NCBI GenBank assembly: GCA_045105615.1
Contig: JBGCDS010000011.1
Location: 1 to 52,177, forward strand
Direction: 5' to 3'
DNA from: UBA1858 sp045105615
Lineage (GTDB): Bacteria; Pseudomonadota; Gammaproteobacteria; UBA4575
Length of the DNA stretch: 52,177 nucleotides
The notes beneath the pieces are model-generated. The model searched no databases. It had not been told where the DNA came from and saw nothing but the letters and a program-made list of their open reading frames with translations. Position 1 is the first letter of the stretch. Each line of letters starts with the position of its first letter. Positions 1 through 8,763 of the stretch are shown here, one piece after another. Made by a program: the position numbers and the translations under genes.

Positions 1-51
1 ATGCTGGTTTCGTAGCAATTCTTGTTTCTAGCACAAATAGATCTATTTCCT

Positions 52-106
52 AAATTCATCCTATAAAATATCTAAAATGATATTTTATAGGATGAATTTT
101 TTATCA
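52..106. terminator. Strong hairpin terminator of an upstream gene
   Basis: A perfect 18-bp stem (55-72 pairing with 79-96) has a 6-nt loop, and three further A-T pairs extend it outward (52-54 with 97-99). A run of T follows the right arm from 97 and a run of A precedes the left arm, so it could work in both directions. It separates an unseen upstream gene from the secretion genes. The first 50 bases hold only short open frames with no recognisable gene end. Confidence 0.85.
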
Positions 107-197
107 ATATGGTTAATAAGCAATAGATTAATTGGTGTAAAAAGTATACTTTCTATCGATACTAATAATAATTTTGTCGGTGGCAAAGCATAGCCCT

Positions 198-1844
198 ATG
201 TACGGACAGTTCTTTAATATTGATGAAGGTGCATTTTCTATTGCGCCTAATCCTAAATATTTATTCCTGAGTCCGCAGCATCAGGAAGCGCTTGCACATT
301 TATTATTTGGTATTACTCGTCCGGGTGGTTTTGTTTTGCTAACTGGTGATATAGGCACGGGTAAGACAACAGTCTGTCGTAGTTTATTTTCTGAGATCCC
401 AGAAAACACTGATATTGCTTTAATTGTTAACCCTAAATTAAATCCGGATGATTTATTGGCCTCTATCTGTGATGAGCTTGATATCTCTTATCCAGAATAT
501 CAGCTTTCTTCTAAAACCTACCTGAATAAACTGAATGAGCGCTTGATTCAATCCCATGCTAATGGCCGCAACACAATACTGATTGTGGATGAAGCTCAAA
601 ATCTTAGTCTCGATGCGCTTGAAACGATACGTGTGTTAACCAATTTAGAAACGGATGAGCAAAAATTACTACAAATTATATTAATCGGTCAGCCAGAGTT
701 GAGGCAACGGCTTGTCGCTCCCGAAATGGAACAGTTGAATCAACGTATTACAGCACGCTTTCATTTGCATGCTTTTACTAAGCAAGAAGTTGGTGCGTAT
801 ATTGCCCATAGACTTGAAGTTGCAGAATGCGATCCTGGATTATTCAGTCAACGAAATATAGATTTTATTTATAAAAAAACAAAAGGAATTCCACGTCTTA
901 TCAATGTGCTTTGTGATAGATCTTTGTTAGGCGCGTTTGTGCAAAAGAAAAAAATCATTAGTAATGAAATTATACAAAAAGCGGCGATAGAATCATTGGG
1001 TTTTCAAGATAAAAAGAGTAATGCGACTATGGCTACATGGTTGGTTCTATTGCTGCTTTTCGCTTCTACGCTTTGGATTATTTTTTATAATAGTGATGAT
1101 GATTTAACTGCTCAGGGTGATCATGAAATTCATTCAGAAAGCATTGAGCCTGCAACTGTAAAAGAAAAGGAAGTTTCAGAAACGATAAAAATAAAAAAAA
1201 TACAGCCAACAAGCGCTAACGTTGAGCCTTTAGTTATTAGCGAAATTGAAAATCAAAAAAATACAGTGCTTTCTGCACAGCAGTGGGTTTATCAAATGCT
1301 GTTGGCAAGTTGGGGTATTGATTATTCTGCTATAGAAGAGAGTGCCTGTGATGCTGCTAAACGTAATGGATTGCTGTGTTTTTCTGGGGTGGGAGATGTT
1401 TCTTTGCTTCAGCGCCTTAATCGTCCTGTAATATTAAAGAATAAAGTTTCTCAAAAAGAAACTACCTATCTATTTGTGAAGACTGTAGATCAAGGTGAAG
1501 CAATTGTATTTGACCAGTCAGGAGAATATCGAATTAGCTGGTTGGAAATAGCGACTTCTTGGCAAGGAGAGTTTGAGTTGTTGTGGATGCCGGTGGCAGA
1601 TAGGAAACTTATTCGTCCTGGTGCGGAAGGTGAATTTGTTAAAGATATTGATCAAATTCTTGCGACTATATTTAATAGATCGCCGAATTGGGATGAAGTG
1701 ATGCGTTACGAGCGATTGCTTGTTAGAGAGGTTAAATCATTTCAGCGTGCTCAGAAAATATCAGCTGATGGTGTGATTGGTCCTTTGACTCAAATCTACA
1801 TGAATAATTTAGTTAATGCTAACGTTCCAAAATTACGCAATTAA
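198..1844 (+). CDS. gspA: GspA/ExeA-type AAA ATPase with peptidoglycan-binding domain
   Basis: This is an inner-membrane ATPase that, with GspB, is known in the family to help insert the secretin through the peptidoglycan. The N-terminal AAA domain has Walker A GDIGTGKTT (about residues 50-58) and Walker B ILIVDEAQ (about 127-134). A single membrane segment lies near residues 280-300. The periplasmic part ends in a peptidoglycan-binding repeat of the FQRAQKISADGVIGPLT type. The frame is open from a TTG at 174, but family members begin MYxxFF, so the ATG at 198 (MYGQFFNIDEGAF) is preferred; neither start has a good ribosome binding site. It is 3 bases from gspB. A shorter paralogue lies at 36194. 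Confidence 0.9.
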   Translation: MYGQFFNIDEGAFSIAPNPKYLFLSPQHQEALAHLLFGITRPGGFVLLTGDIGTGKTTVCRSLFSEIPENTDIALIVNPKLNPDDLLASICDELDISYPEYQLSSKTYLNKLNERLIQSHANGRNTILIVDEAQNLSLDALETIRVLTNLETDEQKLLQIILIGQPELRQRLVAPEMEQLNQRITARFHLHAFTKQEVGAYIAHRLEVAECDPGLFSQRNIDFIYKKTKGIPRLINVLCDRSLLGAFVQKKKIISNEIIQKAAIESLGFQDKKSNATMATWLVLLLLFASTLWIIFYNSDDDLTAQGDHEIHSESIEPATVKEKEVSETIKIKKIQPTSANVEPLVISEIENQKNTVLSAQQWVYQMLLASWGIDYSAIEESACDAAKRNGLLCFSGVGDVSLLQRLNRPVILKNKVSQKETTYLFVKTVDQGEAIVFDQSGEYRISWLEIATSWQGEFELLWMPVADRKLIRPGAEGEFVKDIDQILATIFNRSPNWDEVMRYERLLVREVKSFQRAQKISADGVIGPLTQIYMNNLVNANVPKLRN

Positions 1845-1847
1845 ACC

Positions 1848-2687
1848 ATGTCTTATATTCTAGAAGCTATCAAGAAAGCTGAAAGTGAACGAGGTAATAC
1901 ACGTTTATATGAGAAGAATTACATTGATAATTCATATCAAGGCAGTAAAAAAATCCCTTGGGTAGCGATTGCTATATTTGTTAATGCAATAATACTATTG
2001 GTCTGGATTAGCCTGCAGTTATTTTCTAACGCCGATGTTGAAAAAAATAGTAATGCAGCGTCAGCGGCAGAAAAAACTGTTCAACAAAGAAAAGAACTAA
2101 CTTCTCCTGTTGTTTTGCCAAGAGTAGTGATAGATGAGCAGGTTGAAACTATTGAGCTAAAAAATAGCAAGCCTACTTTGTTGGATGGTAAGCATGTATC
2201 AAATAGTTTGGATAATGGTAAACCTAGCTTTATTAATGAAACAGCTAAAACAGAATTGCCTGCCGATAAAGTCGCTAATGTGAAAAGTATAGGCGGAGTC
2301 AATAAAAATATCCTTCCAGCAAAGGTTGAACCATTACCAGTGGTGGAGAACCTGTCGCTTGATGAAGAAACTCAGTTAGTTACAGAAAGTCTGTCGAAAG
2401 TGGAATTACCTGAAGAAAGTCAGATTAATAGAAGAATTCCTATTGTAGAGAATTCAAATGTGCCGAGTTTTAATCAGCTCCCTTATGGGCTTCAACAGCG
2501 TATTCCTGATCTTGCCATCAGTGTGCATATTTATAATGTAGCTAAAGAAGCAAGAAAAGTACGTATTAACGGTAAGTTATTACAACAGGGTGATGCGGTT
2601 AACGACGATTTAATTGTCCAAGAGATAACTTCATATGGGGTGATATTTAATTATTCAGGTGAGTTATTTAGCATGACTTTGCGCTAG
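1848..2687 (+). CDS. gspB: GspB-like type II secretion assembly protein
   Basis: This is the partner of GspA. The N-terminus MSYILEAIKKAESERG is the typical GspB cytoplasmic motif. A membrane segment (about residues 36-58) is followed by a low-complexity linker rich in K, E and V. The C-terminus (about 205-279) matches the periplasmic GspB domain, with the pattern PDLAISVHIYN...RKVRINGKLLQQGD...VIFNYSGELFSM. The ATG follows the gspA stop by three bases, so the two are probably translated together. Family knowledge says it anchors GspA and binds the secretin or peptidoglycan. Confidence 0.88.
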   Translation: MSYILEAIKKAESERGNTRLYEKNYIDNSYQGSKKIPWVAIAIFVNAIILLVWISLQLFSNADVEKNSNAASAAEKTVQQRKELTSPVVLPRVVIDEQVETIELKNSKPTLLDGKHVSNSLDNGKPSFINETAKTELPADKVANVKSIGGVNKNILPAKVEPLPVVENLSLDEETQLVTESLSKVELPEESQINRRIPIVENSNVPSFNQLPYGLQQRIPDLAISVHIYNVAKEARKVRINGKLLQQGDAVNDDLIVQEITSYGVIFNYSGELFSMTLR

Positions 2688-2719
2688 GTGGTGTATTCTT
2701 TAATTCTAGAGATTGGTAT

Positions 2720-2747
2720 TTGGCATGTATAATTATATCTTTATAAA
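2720..2747 (+). promoter_or_regulatory. Candidate sigma70-type promoter before gspE
   Basis: TTGGCA at 2720-2725 and TATAAA at 2742-2747 are 16 bases apart, in the 153-base gap between gspB and gspE. The spacing and both hexamers are close to consensus. This suggests that the structural operon can be transcribed separately from gspAB. The call rests on pattern only; AT-rich DNA gives many chance -10 elements. Confidence 0.4.
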
Positions 2748-2840
2748 ATACTAAGGATTAATAGATGCTCAAGATGTGCTCAGATTTTGGGCTATACTTA
2801 GTCATAAATTATAAGAAAATCATTATTTAAATGTATCTTT

Positions 2841-4691
2841 ATGTCTTTAATATATGATTCACTAAAACAAGCGCAGCAGAAAAGAAAGTCGAGTGACGTG
2901 AGTATGGAGCAATCTATACCAACTGGCTCCAACCAAAGTAATGTGTTGGAAACGCTTAATTCTGTAGATGCCTCTATTCCTCTATTTGATGATTCTATGG
3001 ACAAGCAAGCAATACAAGCACAGTTGATTGAATCGCTTAAAAACAAGAATGTTGTTTCGGATAGCGATATATCAAATGTTCAACGTATGTGTGATGAAAA
3101 GCCCGAATCTTCTTTTCTGTCATTACTGGCACGAATGGGAATTGCTAGTGATGCAGATATTGCAGAAGTGCTTAGTGACGTATTAGATATTCCTTTTGTG
3201 TCTAAAGCTGAGTTTCCTTCCGATAACATGACAGGTGAGTTAATTTCTCAGCGCTTTCTTAAAGAGCACAAAGTAATTCCTTTGGCGATTGATGAGCAGC
3301 AAATAACTGTTGCTATGTCAGATCCCACTGACGTAGAAACACAACAGGCTATTTCCATGGCTTGTGATCGCGCTATTAACGTTAATGTAGGTATTGCCTC
3401 AGAGATAACAAGCAGTATTGATCAACTGTTTGGTGATCGTGCATCTCAAATGGATCAGATACTTGATGATGTTGCACTTGAAGAGATCTCTGACGAGGAA
3501 GTTGATCATTTAAAAGACCTCGCTAGTGAAGCGCCAGTGATTAGGTTGGTAAATTTGCTTATACAGCGTGCTATTGAAGAGCATGCTTCGGATATTCATA
3601 TAGAACCCTTTGAAGGTCAGTTGAAAGTGCGTTATCGCATTGATGGTGTTCTTAAAGAAGCAGAATCTCCGGCAAGGCAATTTGCCGCTGCGATAATTTC
3701 TAGAATTAAAATTATGGCTAAGCTGGATATTGCAGAACGTCGCTTACCACAAGATGGTCGTATTCGAACACGTATGCAAGGCATTGAATTTGATATGCGA
3801 ATATCTACGATTCCAACCATGCATGGCGAGAGTGTGGTCATTCGATTATTAAACCAAGAAAGTGTTGCACTTGATTTTAATTCATTAGGCTTTAGTCAGC
3901 AGGTATGTGACAAGTTAACTGACATCTTAGGTCAGCCTCATGGAATGGTATTGATTACTGGTCCCACAGGCAGTGGTAAAACAACTTCTTTGTATGCGGC
4001 ACTGAATCAACTCAATGAGCCTAATCGGAAAATTATCACCGTAGAAGATCCTATTGAGTATCAACTTGAAGGAATTAACCAAATACAAGCAAAATCATCG
4101 ATTGGCTTGACCTTTGCGAGCGCTTTGCGATCAATTGTACGTCAAGATCCAGATGTGATTATGGTTGGTGAGATGCGTGATTTAGAGACGGCAGAAATAT
4201 GTATTAAATCAGCGTTAACAGGTCATTTAGTGTTATCGACTTTGCATACGAATGATGCGGCTTCATCAATTACGCGTTTAATAGAAATGCGAGTAGAGGA
4301 TTACTTGCTAACTTCTACTTTGAATGCCGTTATTGCTCAGCGTTTAGTAAGAGTACTTTGCCAGCATTGTAAACAGCCGCTACTAGCCCCACAGAAGTTT
4401 ATTAAAGACTGTGAGAATAACCATTTAGAAGCTTCATCAGATACACAAATATACTCTGCGAAAGGTTGCGATGAGTGTAATGGTACTGGTTATGCAGGGC
4501 GTACCTGTATTGTCGAATTGCTCTGTTTAGATGATGAGATAAAAAAGAAGATATTAGAACATGCCGACGCCAACGAGTTGCAAAATATGGCGATTAAAAA
4601 TGGAATGCAAACCTTATATTTAGATGGTTTAGCAAAAGTATTGAGTGGTATTACAACGCTTGAAGAAATTACTCGCGTTACTAAGGAGTAA
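2841..4691 (+). CDS. gspE: Type II secretion ATPase GspE with GspB-like N-terminal tag
   Basis: This is the cytoplasmic hexameric ATPase that drives pseudopilus assembly. Walker A is GPTGSGKT (374-381). The two zinc-binding CxxC pairs typical of GspE are C507/C510 and C543/C546. The T2SSE_N domain spans about residues 85-190. Unusually, about 80 residues precede it, opening with MSLIYDSLKQAQQKRK, which resembles the first residues of GspB. No clear Shine-Dalgarno precedes the ATG at 2841, but the tag is in frame and conserved in style, so this start is kept. It begins the Xps-like order E-F-G-H-I-J-K-L-M-N-D. Confidence 0.93.
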   Translation: MSLIYDSLKQAQQKRKSSDVSMEQSIPTGSNQSNVLETLNSVDASIPLFDDSMDKQAIQAQLIESLKNKNVVSDSDISNVQRMCDEKPESSFLSLLARMGIASDADIAEVLSDVLDIPFVSKAEFPSDNMTGELISQRFLKEHKVIPLAIDEQQITVAMSDPTDVETQQAISMACDRAINVNVGIASEITSSIDQLFGDRASQMDQILDDVALEEISDEEVDHLKDLASEAPVIRLVNLLIQRAIEEHASDIHIEPFEGQLKVRYRIDGVLKEAESPARQFAAAIISRIKIMAKLDIAERRLPQDGRIRTRMQGIEFDMRISTIPTMHGESVVIRLLNQESVALDFNSLGFSQQVCDKLTDILGQPHGMVLITGPTGSGKTTSLYAALNQLNEPNRKIITVEDPIEYQLEGINQIQAKSSIGLTFASALRSIVRQDPDVIMVGEMRDLETAEICIKSALTGHLVLSTLHTNDAASSITRLIEMRVEDYLLTSTLNAVIAQRLVRVLCQHCKQPLLAPQKFIKDCENNHLEASSDTQIYSAKGCDECNGTGYAGRTCIVELLCLDDEIKKKILEHADANELQNMAIKNGMQTLYLDGLAKVLSGITTLEEITRVTKE

Positions 4692-4697
4692 TGGCTT

Positions 4698-5915
4698 GTG
4701 CCGAATTTCGAATATACAGCGACGACTAGTGATGGAAAAATAATTTCTGGTCAACGTGAAGGAGGAGATAAACAAGCTATCGTCGGCTGGCTGCAAGATT
4801 CTGACTATATTCCCATTCAAGTAGAACAGGTTGCTGCGGCAGGTACAGGGTTGAATCGTTCGATTAGTTTATTCGGCTCTAAACAATTAACTAAAGCGCA
4901 AGTGTTAGAGATAACAGAGCAACTTAGTACCTTGGTTCGTTCTAAGTTACCTTTAGATCATGCATTAAAGATTCTACAGAAAATTTCTCAACATGAGAAA
5001 GTTAAACATTTAATTGGAAATTTATTAGAAAGCGTTCAGTCAGGTAAAGAGTTTTCTACAGCTTTAGAGGAGCAAAAAGAATTTAGTCCGTTTTATATCA
5101 ATATGATCCGCGCTTCTGAAGCAAGTGGAAATCTAGATAGTGGTTTAGGACAGCTATATAGATATTTGGATAGCGCTAAACAAATGCGTGATAAAATGTT
5201 GTCTGCACTGCTATACCCATTAATTTTATTGATTGTTGCAGGCGTGTCAATTTTGCTGATTCTTACCTTTGTCGTGCCAAAAATCACTGAGTTATTTGTT
5301 GGAACAGATCAAGCATTACCTGTTCCGACCCAAATTGTGATTGCTATGTCTAATGCTGTTGTGACTTATTGGTGGTTGATTCCTATTTTTGCGGTGCTGC
5401 TGATTTACTATATTCGTTATATAAGTGTAAATAATCAGCGTAAACGCCCCTGGCATGGATTGCTGTTGAAAATGCCTATTACGAGAGACTTGGTGGTTAG
5501 AACAGAAACAGCTAAATTCACTAAAAGTTTAGGCACGCTGATTTCTAACGGGGTAAATATGCAAACGGCATTGCCTATAGCGAAAGCAACATTATCCAAT
5601 GTAGTGTTTAGTGAAAATATTGAAAAAGCCATTGAAGGGTTTAAGGAAGGGAGATCTCTATTTGATATTATGAATAGAGTTGAACATTTTCCCGTATTGG
5701 CAGCTCAAATGATTAACGTGGGTGAGGAGACGGGAGAATTAGATGTGATGTTATCGCGTATAGGAGAAATTTATGACCGCGAAATATCTAATGCAATGCA
5801 ACGCTTCTTGTCATTGTTGGAGCCTATTTTGATTGTTAGCTTGGGAATTATGATAGGTGGTATTATTGTTTCAATTCTAATGGCAATTATCAGTGTGAAT
5901 GATTTGCCGTTATAA
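4698..5915 (+). CDS. gspF: Type II secretion inner-membrane platform protein GspF
   Basis: This is a polytopic inner-membrane protein that couples GspE to the pseudopilus. It has the family N-terminus (PNFEYTATTSDGKIISGQREG), two repeated GspF domains (about 70-190 and 270-395), and three hydrophobic segments near 170, 220 and 380, ending in the typical IISVNDLPL tail. The start is GTG at 4698, set by the AAGGAG at 4683-4688. An ATG at 4691 is out of frame. The length (405 residues) is normal for the family. Confidence 0.95.
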   Translation: MPNFEYTATTSDGKIISGQREGGDKQAIVGWLQDSDYIPIQVEQVAAAGTGLNRSISLFGSKQLTKAQVLEITEQLSTLVRSKLPLDHALKILQKISQHEKVKHLIGNLLESVQSGKEFSTALEEQKEFSPFYINMIRASEASGNLDSGLGQLYRYLDSAKQMRDKMLSALLYPLILLIVAGVSILLILTFVVPKITELFVGTDQALPVPTQIVIAMSNAVVTYWWLIPIFAVLLIYYIRYISVNNQRKRPWHGLLLKMPITRDLVVRTETAKFTKSLGTLISNGVNMQTALPIAKATLSNVVFSENIEKAIEGFKEGRSLFDIMNRVEHFPVLAAQMINVGEETGELDVMLSRIGEIYDREISNAMQRFLSLLEPILIVSLGIMIGGIIVSILMAIISVNDLPL

Positions 5916-5932
5916 AATAATAGGTTAAATTT

Positions 5933-6364
5933 ATGAATAGACTAAATGCACGAAAAAATAGTAAAGGATTCACTCTAATAGAGCTACTCGTGGTGCTTGT
6001 AATATTAGGATTATTATCAGGATTAGTTGGGCCTAGAGTAATGAAGCATTTTGGTGAGTCGAAGAGTAAGACCGCGAAATTGCAAGTCGAAGAACTAGCT
6101 GCAGCCTTAGATATGTATAAGTTGGATACTGATAATTATCCCACCACTGGCCAAGGATTAGATGCCTTGGTTAAGCAGCCATCAAATGCTGTAGGCTGGA
6201 ATGGTCCATATCTTAGAAAGAATTTTGTTCCTAAAGATCCGTGGAATAAAGATTATCAATATAGATCTCCTGGAGATAATGGAGAGTTTGAGATATTTAG
6301 TTATGGCGCTGACAATGCTCAAGGTGGAGAGAAAGATAATAGAGATATAGTCAGCTGGAATTAA
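5933..6364 (+). CDS. gspG: Major pseudopilin GspG
   Basis: This is the major pseudopilus subunit. The prepilin leader MNRLNARKNSKG is followed by FTLIELLVVLVILGLLSGLVGP, with glycine at -1, Phe at +1 and Glu at +5, as the prepilin peptidase requires. The C-terminal half carries the GspG signature YPTTGQGLDALV and the calcium-loop region around GDNGEFEIFSYGADN. It lies 17 bases after gspF. No prepilin peptidase gene (gspO/pilD) is in the window. Confidence 0.95.
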   Translation: MNRLNARKNSKGFTLIELLVVLVILGLLSGLVGPRVMKHFGESKSKTAKLQVEELAAALDMYKLDTDNYPTTGQGLDALVKQPSNAVGWNGPYLRKNFVPKDPWNKDYQYRSPGDNGEFEIFSYGADNAQGGEKDNRDIVSWN

Positions 6365-6385
6365 CTTTTACTAAAAACTAGTAGC

Positions 6386-6862
6386 GTGTGGAAAATTTAT
6401 AATAAAAATAATAGCAATTTTTCTCGGCATCAAGGGTTTACGCTTGTTGAGTTGCTGGTTGTCTTGGTTATTTCACTCACAGTGATTAGTCTTTCGACTG
6501 TTGCATATAATAAATTATCAACTAATGCTTATTTAAAAAGTTCAGCAAGGCACGTAGCTGCCAGTCTTCGTTATGCGCGTAATTATGCGATTGCTAATCG
6601 TACCCAAGCAGTTATGCGGATTAATCTAAAAGATCGTTCTTATACTTATAGCGGTAATAAAAAACTTTTCAAGTTTAAAAACCATATAGATTTGAAAGTG
6701 TATTCTGCTGCAAAATTTAATCACAATAGTAATACTGCAGAAATACGATTTGCACCTGATGGTAGTTCTTCTGGTGGCAGGGTGACGTTGTCAGGTAGCA
6801 ATGAGAAGGCATATGTTATTTATGTTGACTGGTTAACTGGGCAGGTGGGCGTTGATGGTTAA
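6386..6862 (+). CDS. gspH: Minor pseudopilin GspH
   Basis: This is a minor pseudopilin. The leader ends HQG, followed by FTLVELLVVLVISLTVISLSTV with the conserved Glu at +5. The middle of the protein (SSARHVAASLRYARNYAIANRTQAVM) is the GspH/FimT signature. The start is GTG at 6386, with no upstream in-frame ATG. The 3' end overlaps the start of gspI (stop TAA at 6860-6862), which suggests translational coupling. Confidence 0.9.
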   Translation: MWKIYNKNNSNFSRHQGFTLVELLVVLVISLTVISLSTVAYNKLSTNAYLKSSARHVAASLRYARNYAIANRTQAVMRINLKDRSYTYSGNKKLFKFKNHIDLKVYSAAKFNHNSNTAEIRFAPDGSSSGGRVTLSGSNEKAYVIYVDWLTGQVGVDG

Positions 6863-7241
6863 GTTAAATCAATCTGGATTTACTCTGTTAGAGACATTAG
6901 TAGCTTTGTCTGTATTGGCAATAAGTCTAGGTGTTATTTATCAAATTTTTGGCACAAGTTTGAGGAATATGCAATATACGAAAGAATACTCGTATGCACA
7001 GATGTTAGCCGAATCAAAATTGTCGGAGTTGGGAAAAGGAATTCCAGTGAAAGAAGGTAGATATCAAGGGAACTTTGACCAAAAATACACATGGGAATTA
7101 AATGTTGAACCAATCGCTTCTATTTCCAAGAATGAATTGATTGCAAAATTTAGAATTGATTTTGTTGTTTTGTGGGATTCAAGTCGTGGTCAGCGCTCTG
7201 TAGAAATAACGACTCATCGTTTAACTACTGGCGGTGCGTAA
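6855..7241 (+). CDS. gspI: Minor pseudopilin GspI
   Basis: This is a minor pseudopilin with a short leader (MVKLNQSG) followed by FTLLETLVALSVLAISLGVIYQ. Glu at +5 and the pattern MLAESKLSELG are typical of GspI. A TTG at 6852 is directly upstream, but the ATG at 6855 is the likely start. It overlaps the end of gspH by 8 bases. It is 128 residues long, as usual for the family, which caps the pseudopilus tip with GspJ and GspK. Confidence 0.9.
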   Translation: MVKLNQSGFTLLETLVALSVLAISLGVIYQIFGTSLRNMQYTKEYSYAQMLAESKLSELGKGIPVKEGRYQGNFDQKYTWELNVEPIASISKNELIAKFRIDFVVLWDSSRGQRSVEITTHRLTTGGA

Positions 7242-7871
7242 TTGAATTGTAAAGCTGAAATGTCTGGATTTACTTTGGTGGAGCTAATAATAGCTTTGCT
7301 GATATTAAGTTTTGTTATGTTGCTTTGCGCTAGCGGGTTTAAATTTGGTACCCGAGTTTGGGATAGTGTAAATACACAGTCAGAGCAGCTTGATTCGCTT
7401 CAAGCAGCCCAAGGGTTTTTGCGTAAATCTATTTCTTCAGCGCTAATCAATGATCGGTTGGTTGAAGATGAAAAAGAAATACAGCAAGCGGTCTTTATCG
7501 GTAATGAAAAAAAACTCAGGTATGTCTCATATTCGCCGCAGTATGGGGTTGATGATTATCTGTATAAGTATGAATTATTCCTTGATAGTGAGAAGAATAA
7601 TTTATCATTAATATATAAGCCTTATAACTTACAACTTGCGGCGAATAAACAAAATCAAGAATCCATTATCATTGCTGGAGTGAAAGACATAAGTATTGAA
7701 TATTTCAGTGGTTTTGAAACTGAAGAGTCAAATAATGGTTGGCTAACAAGTTGGAATGATCAGTTTGTCTTGCCATTATTAATTAAAATTAAATTGATTT
7801 TTGAAAATGATCAAGCATCTTGGCCAGAAATGGTGATTCAGATGCGTAATGGGCCTTACGTGCTCAGATGA
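7242..7871 (+). CDS. gspJ: Minor pseudopilin GspJ
   Basis: This is a minor pseudopilin. The prepilin segment is FTLVELIIALLILSFVMLLCASG. The start is probably the TTG at 7242, directly after the gspI stop, giving the nine-residue leader MNCKAEMSG. The ATG at 7260 would leave only three residues before the cleavage site. The remainder matches GspJ in size and in the pattern of the W-rich C-terminal region (GWLTSWNDQFVLPLLIKIKL). The 3' end overlaps the longest frame of gspK. Confidence 0.87.
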   Translation: MNCKAEMSGFTLVELIIALLILSFVMLLCASGFKFGTRVWDSVNTQSEQLDSLQAAQGFLRKSISSALINDRLVEDEKEIQQAVFIGNEKKLRYVSYSPQYGVDDYLYKYELFLDSEKNNLSLIYKPYNLQLAANKQNQESIIIAGVKDISIEYFSGFETEESNNGWLTSWNDQFVLPLLIKIKLIFENDQASWPEMVIQMRNGPYVLR

Positions 7872-7881
7872 ACATGATCAG

Positions 7882-8757
7882 ATGAATATGTTTATCAATA
7901 AATGTAGATCACAGCATGGTGTAGCATTAATTGCAGTGCTTTGGGTGCTTGCATTTTTGGCGACAATCGCTAGTACTGTTGCGCATCAATCTAGAAGTAG
8001 TTTGCAAATCACTAAAAATCGTATTGATCAATTAAAAGTGAAGCAGGCAGCGGAGAGTGCTGTTCTATTTATTGTTGCAGATTTGATCAATGCACCTAGT
8101 GGTGATCTTTATACGCAGGATTTACTTAATAGCGAGTATCAAGATATTAATATTAAACTGTCATATTTTGATGAGGCAGGGAAAGTCGATTTAAATTCTG
8201 TGCCAGCATCTGTCATGGTGAGTTTGCTGAATGTGATTGGTGTCGCTGATGAACAATCTTTAATGATAAGTGATGCAATATTAGATTGGCGTGATGAAGA
8301 TAATTTGAAGCGGATTGATGGTGCAGAAGATAATGATTATGCAGCTAGTGGTTATTTGTATGGTAGTAGTGATGCTGAGTTTGAACGAATTGAAGAGTTG
8401 AAATTGGTTTATGGTATGAATGAAGAAATATATAACGCTATATCTCCTTACGTCACAGTTTATACTCAAGATTATGGTGTAAATTTATCTGTCGCATCAA
8501 ATGTGGTGCAAACAGCAGTTAATAATGCTACAACATTAGGCGAAATTGATAGCAGTGTAACCGATGATAATGAAGTGGATGAAGATGATATAGGTGAGGA
8601 CGAAAGATTTACTTCTTTAACTCAGGGTTACATATACACAATTAAAGCAATTGCGACCACCGAAAGTGGGGTCAGTCATGAAATTTCTACTACGGTGAGG
8701 TTGGATAGAGGTAATATCTATGAACCGTTTACGATTTTGAAGTGGATGCAAATATAG
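7882..8757 (+). CDS. gspK: Pseudopilus tip protein GspK
   Basis: This is the large minor pseudopilin at the pseudopilus tip. The leader MNMFINKCRSQHG is followed by VALIAVLWVLAFLATIAST; GspK lacks the Glu+5 of other pseudopilins, as here. The GspK domain signature FDEAGKVDLNSVPASVMVSL and the LDWRDEDN motif follow. The frame is open from an ATG at 7849, overlapping gspJ, but the ATG at 7882 gives a normal-length leader and is preferred. The C-terminal half holds a short acidic insert (DDNEVDEDDIGEDE). Confidence 0.9.
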   Translation: MNMFINKCRSQHGVALIAVLWVLAFLATIASTVAHQSRSSLQITKNRIDQLKVKQAAESAVLFIVADLINAPSGDLYTQDLLNSEYQDINIKLSYFDEAGKVDLNSVPASVMVSLLNVIGVADEQSLMISDAILDWRDEDNLKRIDGAEDNDYAASGYLYGSSDAEFERIEELKLVYGMNEEIYNAISPYVTVYTQDYGVNLSVASNVVQTAVNNATTLGEIDSSVTDDNEVDEDDIGEDERFTSLTQGYIYTIKAIATTESGVSHEISTTVRLDRGNIYEPFTILKWMQI

Positions 8758-8763
8758 AACAAT

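Noticed and set aside
2764..2829. 21-codon open frame between gspB and gspE
   Set aside because: It has no good ribosome binding site, no family and no length support; it lies in a likely promoter region.
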